Assembly: GCA_011317545.1 (NCBI GenBank)
Contig: WUJK01000007.1
Location: 1,364,001-1,428,000 of the forward strand
DNA: 64,000 nucleotides
Direction: 5' to 3'
DNA from: Coniella vitis
Taxonomy: Eukaryota; Ascomycota; Sordariomycetes; Diaporthales; Schizoparmaceae
A program made the translations under genes and the position numbers. This document shows, piece by piece, positions 55,949 through 64,000 of this stretch; the stretch's first letter is position 1, and each line of letters opens with the position of its first letter. A model generated the notes under the pieces. It was not told where the DNA came from. It saw nothing but the letters and a program-made list of their open reading frames with translations, and ran no database searches.

Positions 55949-58900
55949 GGTGGGCCGAGACGTGGGCGGAGGGCCTTCTGCATCCGCGCCGGCGCCCGCG
56001 GCCGTGGCTGAGGAACGATGGGTGCAGGACGACATAAACAGCGTGGTGCTACGCCAGAGGGCAGCTGAAAAGAGCAAAATCAAAATTCCCTTGCGAAAAG
56101 CGCCCAGCGTGGCTCGGGGGCACACGTGTTTCCTCGTGAGCGGGAGGTTAGACGTACCCATCCAGTCAGCTCAAGAGGTTGCGCTGCTTTAGCAGAGGGC
56201 TGTCCAGCTCTGCAAGAAAATTGGTGGTTGTACACAAGGCTAAGAAATTCGGTCAGGGAGGAATCTTGGCCCTGGCTGGCAGTCGTGGCGGGGGCTGGGC
56301 AAGCATGTCTCTCGGCACCTGGGTACTTGGGTACCAGAAATTACCTAATGCGCGCAAGAGAGTGTGCGACATGTGCTGGTGTACATAACAGATGAACTCG
56401 CCCGCACCAGGTCACGATATCGTACGCACTATCTCCCAAATATCTAGCAAGCAGGCGAGAATCCTCCTGATCAAGTGTGCCGTCTTGGGTGACAATTGAT
56501 GCGGAGTTGCGAAGGAATTGGCTCTTGCGAACCATCTGGAGGTACCCAGCGGATTGAAGCTGTGTTGAAGAACCAACAACCCCCCAATACTTGGGTACCT
56601 GGGTACGTATACTATGTACCCGTAGCTACTACATAGTACATAGTAGGTACGGATGTGCGGCAAGTGCCGACGGGCCCCTGTCCTATCAGTACAAAGGTAC
56701 ATGCTCAATTCCTCAACCAGTACATCCAAAGTGGGCAAGATTATTCGAGGAAGGAGCTGGGTCACTTTCGAGACCCCGCCGTACCGTTTTGTACGTTCCT
56801 GCAAGTACCATGTACTGCCATGTAACGAGCTGGCCAATCAAGAGCCTTGCAGCGCTTGGGCAAGGGTGTACCAGGGTACTTTTGTCCGAACCGAACTGGA
56901 AAGAGCCCGTATCCGGATGGCGCTGGCTTCTGCTGCTTCTCCCAGCGATTTCCTCGTCAGGCCGGCCGAGTCATTGAGAGCCTGCACGCCATCACGATGC
57001 GCCGTCTCGCGAAGTCTTTCGGTCAGATCCTTATCAAAAAATAGCACGTGGCCCCCCTCGACTCTCAGCCTGCATACTTCTAGCACCTAACAGCACTCAC
57101 TGGCCGTGGACTTTGCCAACCAACTGCGGCTGTCGCTACTTGTAGAGGAGGAGGACTCTACTGCCAGCATTGTTGTCCTCAAAGTGGGCGTTTTGACATC
57201 TCCAGGGTCCAGAGTCCAGAATCCAGAGTTCAAGGTCCAACTGCACCTCCAGTCCAGGGCACAGCAACTTGCCAAGTCGCGCGCACCTGAGTTGGCAGTC
57301 CGGTGGGATGAATGACTGCACTGTGGGCCATGCCAATGTGCGGATCATGCCCGTAACAGGACAATGCAACCCCAGCCTGACTGCAAGAGGATGCGAGCAC
57401 CTCGGATTATCAGCGTCTGCCGGTCCTGGAGGCGCGGGACGCATTCCCAGCCCGAGGCGCGGATTGTCCATGGAGCAACTTGCTGGACGAGTACTTACTA
57501 CCTAGATACCCAGGTAGGTACTAGAATTATGTACCGTGGTATTGGTAGAAATGTGCTGTCCTCAGCTGCGTGGTATACGGAAGGAGGAGCCTGGGTGTTG
57601 GTGGCCCAGCTAAGGAATATGCAGCTTCCAGGGACCTGTTGCAGGTATGCGCCCTTTTCTTTTCTTTTTCTTTTTCTTTCTGTTCTCCACTGTCTCTCGG
57701 ATGGTCAAGAGCCTCATCTACTTTGCTCCAGGCTCTCGCCTTTCGAGGCTGCAGCCTGGTGTACTGTGATACGACGCTATCACACTACATAATATGCAGG
57801 CTATGCTGTGTAGTGTTACACCAGACCACATAGAACAGCCCGACTATCGCTACTGTACCATGTACATGGTGGGCATATGGATGGCGGCTGTCGCTCAATC
57901 AGTGCCAGTGGTAGGCAATGGCATGCCAAGAGTGCGAGCAGGCTTGGTATCATCACGAGGATGCGCTGAGTATTGGCCTTCTCTTGGCATATAGGAGCTG
58001 TCAATGCATGGCGGGGTCTCTGCTTCATGGGCCAATGTTTTCTTTTTCTATTTTCCTTGAAAGGGGGGGGGGGATGTGTATAAGCACGCGTTGCAGTCCG
58101 TTTCGTCGGCCTGTTCTGGACTTGTGGCCTTCTGGGAAGGATTCAGGAGCACAGTGGGTCCTGGTCGCCCGCGGAATCGCAGACACAGTCTTGTCGAGGC
58201 GCCGCAACGAAGTCGCCGGCCAGGTCAAGCGAACGGTAACGCAATTTCGGAACCATGTCCAACTGACAACCAACAGCTTGCCACAGCATCTCCCGGCGTG
58301 GGCCTGCTGAACCACGCTGCATGGCGGGCTCTCCTGACGATGAAAAAATGAGCGCACAATGCAAGCAAGCCCACTCACTCACTCTGTCCTCGCCGTGCAT
58401 TCGGCAGCTCGCGTCTTTATTTACCCAACACCGCAAAAATCAATCTTGGGTGGACTTGCTTGTGCTCGCGCCTACTTGAGACATACACAATGCTGCATCC
58501 AGTGTACTATGCTGTCCCTCTTGTCGAGTCAGGGCAGCAGTTTGACAGGCTTATGTCAGATCCTTTTTCCCCTTCACATGCGCCGCGGCCGTTTGGACTA
58601 GCAAGACAAGCGCGTGTGGCCCATAGGGCTGAGCTCTGCCTTTCCTCGCTGCAATGGATGTTACAAGGAGCCAAAATCTCACCCGTCAAGGCCCGTGCTT
58701 ACATGAGTACATGGTAGCGGCCTCGTCTGAAGGGCGCGGCGGGGTGGCAACAGTCACTGACATGAACAGGGTCTATTTGGCTCGGCATGTTGAACAACGA
58801 CAGCCGAGAAGAAGTGAAAAACACAAAAGGGCAGGACGAAGCAGAAAACACAGCTATGCAAAGCGCCCCAGACTCGAAACGTTTTGGCAACTTGTAGCTA

Positions 58901-60728
58901 CAAGGCAAGACGCTCAGCAGACGGGCTGTCGCCATGACGGGGGTTGCTGACACTGTGGGAACATGGGACCTTTGGAAGGCGTGCACAGAAAGGGCATCCA
59001 TAGCCAGACAGGATGACACAGACAGAAACAAAAAGCGTTCTACAAGTCAGACCTTCGGCATGCCTGTGCTGATGGACCAGGGAACGGCTCTTGATAGCAT
59101 TCATCATGTTGTCCAAGTTCTGAACTTGAATTCAACTCTGCTTTTGACACCGTATCGATCAGCGGAAAAGTGCAAAACCCAGGAGGGATATGCACTTTCC
59201 CCAAAGCCTCGATGACAAAAGGTCAAACTCCAAAAAGTCTCATAAATGTTTATTTTTTCTATACCATCGGTCGCTTCTTTATTCGCAGCCGCATGGACAC
59301 GAGATTGGCTTTTGGATATTATATATTGAAAAGGCTTCCGTCAGAGGATCAATGACGTGAAACACAAAATGCTACCTGCGCAACACACCGGAGCAGCAAC
59401 CATGGCTGGCTACATAGTATGAGGGCGGTCCATGAAGCGTGGACCGCGTGGATATCTGGAGCATGTCAAGTTGGGCGATGCTTTCTGGCCCTTCAGGGAC
59501 TGTGGTCAAGACCCGGTGGTGTCAGAGTATGCATTCAGGGCTGGGCAGCGCAATGCAGACCCCCTAGGCCTTGTAAGTCGACCCAACCTCTTCTTTTCTT
59601 TTTCCCCTTTTTCTTTCTAACTTACAGTACAATGATATTTTAAGAAAGTTCAGGCAATTGTATTGAACAATGATACCTCGTTCACTTCCCGATGTCATTT
59701 GCTTTATAGTCACCATCACCAAGAAAAAAAAAAAAAAAAACCCCAGTGTGAGCACAAAATTGTTAAATAAAATACACTCATACTAGTGATTGTGAAGGCT
59801 ATATGAGAAAAGATAGTTCGTCCATCTTGCGGACAGGTTGGTTTGTGTTTGCACTTTGACTCTTTCTTGGTAGACACCCAGTACAGTCAGTCCCTATGAA
59901 AACTGTTGACAAACGGCAAGAAAGAAGAAAAATCCAGTAGAGAAGAGAAAGGAAAAAAGAAAACAAAAGGAGATTCGTGTGACCGTTTGACACTCATTTG
60001 AAAGGCTTCTCTTCCTCGTAACAGATACTGGGCAACGGCCAGGGCGGGGCGGTATATATGCATGAATCAATATGAGAACATCAAAAAGAAAAAAGAAAAA
60101 AGCCATGAGTAGGTTTGCACCACGTTCCAAAATCCCAAGAATCCTTCTAACCATATCCCGTCCAGACGAATGCTTTGTGTGAACGCGTAAGATAATAAAA
60201 GAAACAAGATAAATATCATCCCAAGCTGTTCAACTCCGATCCCATATCTAGCCAAGCCCTGGCTAAATGTTGTTGCCTTTTTCATCAAAACTAAACACCG
60301 TTCGTCCAAGAAACCCCCGTTTGGAGATCTTATTAATGAGGTTTGGGGTTTTTTTTCTCTCTCTTTTTTTCTTTCTTTTTGTGTGTTTGATCATGTTGAA
60401 ACCCACATCATGGCGATCCCATGGACAATGGGGTTGCAGGGTATACGCTCCATTCTGGCTCAGAGGCTGCGTCGGATGAGCCCGAGTGGTCAAATGTGTG
60501 GGAGAGTGCAGGAGTCTGTTTCAAAAGTTGGCATATTAGCTTTCTTGTTCATTGTAAATTGGCCCTTTGCATGGGATGGAGTGAGGAAGGGACAGGTTGA
60601 TGTGCTCGCTCAAATGACATCTCTCACCGCACGCACAGAAGAAGTTGACATGATACATAAAGTTGGGTGAAGTGGCTCGCCTTGGTGTTCTCTCTAGTGC
60701 TCTCCCCTCTTGCTGCCCAGTGCCTTTT
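55949..60728. other. Gene desert of about 4.8 kb
   Basis: No protein gene or structural RNA is recognised despite many short frames. It has runs of GTAC-rich motifs at 56305-56345, 56590-56660 and 57490-57535, a G-rich run near 58065, an A17 homopolymer at 59724-59740 and T-rich tracts at 57655-57690, 59600-59625 and 60350-60380. The right part is presumably the 3' UTR of the bZIP-type gene. Confidence 0.5.
59724..59740. repeat. A17 homopolymer
   Basis: Seventeen consecutive A on the plus strand inside the gene desert. Confidence 0.95.
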
Positions 60729-61772
60729 TCACACTCTAGAAGGGGGCGGCGGAGGGTAGCGAGAGCGGTAGAGATCAGGTGCAGCAAGGTGACCGGCGGC
60801 GGTGGCCGTGGTCGTGGATGATGATGTGGAGCAAGAGGCGGCAGGTACATCACTGCCGCCATAGGAAGGGAAGGAGGAGACAGGAGGGAGTGCCGATGAT
60901 GATGATAATCTCGACGCCTGATGGTGTTGATGGTGGTGGTGAGAACTCACATGAGGATTTGAATCGTAGGGCGAGGCGGTCGCGGGGACCCCAAGCGAGT
61001 AGTCGCCGTAGCTTGCAAACGACATCGACTCATTCCCCTTGCTTCCGGTGGTGCTGTAAGCGTCCGAGAAGTGTGTCATGGCCGGCAGTGTGGGTGCGGC
61101 AGTGGCTGTCAAAGCGGCAGTGCCCATCCACGTCGTCACCGGGTGAGCTGCGTAGAAGCCGTTGTCACTGGGAGGAGAGTAGCTGGCCTGGTAGGCAAAT
61201 GGCGGTGGGCTTGCAGCTGGAGGGCTGGGCGATGGAAAGAAAGGCTGGTCTTCAGGGTTCATGGGAGGCGTGTAGGGGTGGTGCAGAGCAACTGGAGCGG
61301 CGAGAGGAACGTGTGTCGAGACTGGTGGAGAAGAGCGACGGCGTTGGTGCTGTTGTGTGGCCTGCTTCTTGATGCTGTTGACCTTTGGCGACTTCTTGGC
61401 CGAGCCCTTGCCCTCTTCACCAGCCGCCTTGCTCTCGAGGAACTGCATGCGCTCCTTGATCTTCTTGCCTAATAGTCGCAAGGAGAAGTCAGCCTCAACT
61501 CGTTTGGAACGCAATCTAGGGGCAACAGCAAACTCACGGTAGTTGCGCTGGGCGATCCGGTTCTGTATGCGCCGGCGCTCAGCAAGATCCGAAACCTTTG
61601 TCCAGTCCTCATCTGGGTGTGCGGACGCGCTGAAGGCGCTGCTTGTGCTTGGGTATTGTCTGACCGAGATAGGCTGTGCGTGTGGTGCAGACCAGGCGCT
61701 GTACTGGTGGTGCTGGTAAGGGTGGTGCGCCAACGGGCCCACCGGGAACATTTGGCGAGGATCGGAAGCCAT
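60729..61772 (-). CDS. bZIP-like basic-region transcription factor
   Basis: Two exons (61772-61538 and 61468-60729, intron 69 nt) give about 324 aa. The basic region reads AERRRIQNRIAQRNYRKK (64-81), the fungal bZIP DNA-contact signature N-x-x-A-Q-x-x-Y-R, preceded by EDWTKVSD. The intron splits the last Arg codon of this region, and splicing restores RKKIKERMQFLE. Only one heptad-like turn follows before SKAAGEEGKGSAKK, so no true leucine zipper is visible. The remaining 230 residues are low-complexity Pro/Ser/Tyr/His-rich and probably a disordered activation region. The start at 61772 is the first ATG after a repeat-bearing leader; the frame stays open far upstream, so a longer N-terminus is possible but would read through a polyserine-coding repeat. 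Target genes cannot be told. Confidence 0.8.
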   Translation of the reverse strand: MASDPRQMFPVGPLAHHPYQHHQYSAWSAPHAQPISVRQYPSTSSAFSASAHPDEDWTKVSDLAERRRIQNRIAQRNYREFAVAPRLRSKRVEADFSLRLLGKKIKERMQFLESKAAGEEGKGSAKKSPKVNSIKKQATQQHQRRRSSPPVSTHVPLAAPVALHHPYTPPMNPEDQPFFPSPSPPAASPPPFAYQASYSPPSDNGFYAAHPVTTWMGTAALTATAAPTLPAMTHFSDAYSTTGSKGNESMSFASYGDYSLGVPATASPYDSNPHVSSHHHHQHHQASRLSSSSALPPVSSFPSYGGSDVPAASCSTSSSTTTATAAGHLAAPDLYRSRYPPPPPSRV

Positions 61773-64000
61773 GGTGGTGATGTTGCTGCTGCTGCTGCTG
61801 CTGCTGTTGTTGTTGTGGGTGGTGGTTGATGGCGTTGATAAGCCGTTGTATGTTTTGTGGCAAAACAGAAGACGGGATGAGTTGATGTTTCGCACCAGAG
61901 AGACTTGTTGATGTCGTGAGAAAAGAGGAAGGATGAGGTGAGTCTGAGGAACAGAAGGAGGATGGAGAAGCCTCTTCTTTAGTAGGAATCCAAGAAGAGC
62001 GTGGAGTCCTGAGGATGGGATATCTATAGAATCTGACAAGATCTGGTCTGAGGATGAGGCCTGAGTGGCAGGAGTTGGGTGGAGGAATGTTTCGAGATAT
62101 AAGTATGTCTGTGAGGTTTGTTGGATGCCGAGCAGGGCGCAGGGCAGAAGAGTGAAGGGTGGGTCCCAAGGCAGCGGGCGACAGGGGCCAGGGCCCAAGG
62201 TCCAGGGTCTTGTAGGGGTAGCAGCGGCCATGTGGGCTGTCCATCTACTATGTACATCACCAATGTACTGTAGTACTCTACCATGTACATAGCAGTACCC
62301 TGGTGGTGCGCCAAGCCAATCGGTAACTACGCAAAAGGAGCCCTGCCCTCGCACAATGGGCAGTCGCTACGTACCGTTGTGTCATTGTAACTTGGTACCG
62401 CTGTGCCTCTGTACCAGGGCAGCCACCCTCCTCCTTCCTCCGATTTCGAGTACATAGTACGTACCGTTGAGAGCGGCCACCCTGTACATTGCATCCTCAG
62501 GAGGCAAGAGAATGCGCGACCAGTCCAGTACGTACCTTGCACAAGCGACTAGAGAAGGCGGGATAAGGCTGTGAGTGGGGAAAGAACGGCCTCTCGAGAC
62601 GCCAAAAAGCGCGGACAACAAAGTACTGCTTGCAAGTACATAGTACACGGTACCGGTGCCTCGTACCTGGGCATGTTTCTTTCGCTCCATGTCTCCGCCG
62701 TCTTCCTTCTGTAGAGGCTTGGAGCCTTGTCTTGAGGCCAAAAGGCCCGTGGAAGTGGGCAGGTTCCAGTGGGCGAGAGACACCAAAATAGTGCATGGCC
62801 ATGTGCGCTACTTCATATTCGTGCCGGGGCTGGCAGGTGCTATGCACAAGTAGGAAGCGGCCAGGCAGAAGGAATAGTGGCTTGCTACGAAAATGTGGAG
62901 ATGCGCCCATTGGGGGAGCTCGAGCTCCACTGCGCAGCAGTTGATGCTACACTTGCCGTGCTGCCGTACAGTACTTGTCCTCGGCTCGGTCACGGGACAT
63001 AACAGCCCTTTGAACCCCAGAATTCCATTGCTCAAGGCCACCAACGGGCTTCTGCACGAGACTGGTCCACGAGCGAAGCGGCAGGGACACGGGTTGTGCG
63101 AGGCCCAAGCACGATGCCATGGCATGTACCATGGCAGCTTCCAAATTGCGAGTGGTAGGACGATATACGTGGATGCGCCGGTACTTTGTACGCACGCTGT
63201 ACTATCGTACCGCTGGCCCTATGTACGACACACGCACAGCCATGGGCGATCTCGCCATGTACAGTACAGGCGAACAAGTCGTCCGTCGGTACGAATGGCT
63301 GGGTCTCGCTTTGGGGCGTCACCCAAAGGATTCCCAGAGAGAGCGCGTGCGCGGGTTTGTGGGCGTGTGGGCGCTGTGGGTGTGCGGAATCGTGAAATCT
63401 GGGACTGGGGACTTTGGTAGCCAAGCATAGCGGGTCCCCGAGCATGGGTGTGCGGGGCAGGGTCCGGGGTGCTTCAGAAGGACCAAAATAACGTACAGAG
63501 CACAGGACGCCCCATCCCAAAAAGGGCTTTGCGCCAAAACGGTGCGTCTCTCTGGCTCCGTTTCCCCAGCCCTATACGGTGAGGCACCTCCTCCAAGAAG
63601 GGGCTCAGTGAAGCTTCTCTAGTGAAGCTCTCAGGGCCCCTGCATGCTTGCCTGCGTGCGCTTTGCAAGTCACTGCCTCCACTGGCTTCAATCATCATCC
63701 GCTTCTGTACCGATCTCGGCACCGAGCTGCCTGACGTCAAGAAAGCTTCCTGCGCATGCGAAAACACACAGAGTCACACCCTGTCATCCTCCACAGCCTT
63801 GCTGCGGCCAGCGCTCTTCCCAGCCGACAGTTGTCGTGTTCCGCCCAATGGTGCGCCACGCGATCGTCTCTGTGGACGGCCGCTGCTTCTCTGGAAGCTT
63901 GATCCAACACACATACACGCACAGCGCTGCTAGCAAGCACCAGGCGAATCAAAATGCGCCCAGCAGTCCCATTGCCTATCCCAGCAGCTTTGGCAGCCAA
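61773..64000. promoter_or_regulatory. Upstream region and leader of the bZIP-like gene, to the window edge
   Basis: No other gene is recognised in these 2.2 kb. The leader next to the start codon carries a CTG/TTG repeat. Beyond about 62240 there are many GTAC-rich motifs (TACTATGTACAT near 62250, TACATAGTACGTACC near 62451, TACATAGTACACGGTACC near 62638, and more at 63180-63260). Several overlapping frames run off the right edge without recognisable content. Confidence 0.45.
61783..61815 (-). repeat. CTG/TTG trinucleotide repeat in the bZIP leader
   Basis: About ten CTG/TTG units on the plus strand lie just upstream of the proposed start codon. In the upstream frame of the bZIP gene they would encode Ser/Asn runs. 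Confidence 0.9.

Noticed and set aside
61609..62244. 211-codon minus-strand frame in the bZIP leader
   Set aside because: Low-complexity Pro/His/Gln reading of the leader repeat; the bZIP frame better explains this strand.
63737..64000. Frame running off the right edge on the minus strand as a partial gene
   Set aside because: No recognisable domain and competing frames on both strands; too little sequence to support it.

Overview
The window looks like nuclear chromosomal DNA of a filamentous ascomycete (Pezizomycotina, probably Sordariomycetes and perhaps Hypocreales). Reasons: mostly short GT-AG introns of about 60-120 nt with a few of 200-330 nt, pyrimidine-rich leaders, long gene-free spacers, a Zn2Cys6 regulator, and fungal-type members of several families. 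The organism-level call is inference from family resemblance. No tRNA, rRNA, CRISPR array, transposon or secondary-metabolite cluster was recognised.

Layout. 0.4-3.9 kb: Cu+-transporting P1B ATPase (+). 7.2-9.2 kb: SIR2-family NAD-dependent deacetylase (+, three exons). 10.2-13.5 kb: SCY1-type pseudokinase (-, three exons, one GC-AG intron). 14.4-15.7 kb: mitochondrial branched-chain aminotransferase (+). 16.2-16.8 kb: complex I ESSS/NDUFB11-like subunit (-). 17.6-22.7 kb: DNA2 nuclease/helicase (-), divergent from a fungal two-TM protein of unknown function (23.2-24.3 kb, +). 24.7-32.0 kb: a 2278-residue protein joining a UPF1/ZNFX1-type SF1 helicase, an NFX1-type zinc region and three CbbX-type AAA+ modules (-). 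32.8-34.4 kb: its divergent neighbour (+), of a family often labelled geranylgeranyl pyrophosphate synthetase, although its motifs look like a DXO/Rai1 (PD-(D/E)XK) enzyme.

38.8-41.4 kb: Zn2Cys6 transcription factor (+) behind a 4.4 kb gene-free upstream region. 43.2-49.3 kb: a 2026-residue secreted or surface protein built from several unrelated tandem repeats (-). 50.2-51.5 kb: TRM7 tRNA ribose methyltransferase (-), divergent from the MAK5/DDX24 DEAD-box helicase (52.0-54.4 kb, +). 54.8-55.9 kb: CIA30-domain protein (-). 60.7-61.8 kb: bZIP-like regulator (-), after a gene desert of about 4.8 kb.

Most genes are housekeeping and not functionally clustered. The most interesting locus is 24.7-34.4 kb, where a ZNFX1/Hrr1/SAD-3-like helicase fused to AAA+ ATPases shares a promoter region with a probable DXO/Rai1-like nuclease or decapping enzyme, a plausible RNA-surveillance or genome-defence pair. 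All splice junctions were chosen by eye, using splice signals, reading frame and family continuity.
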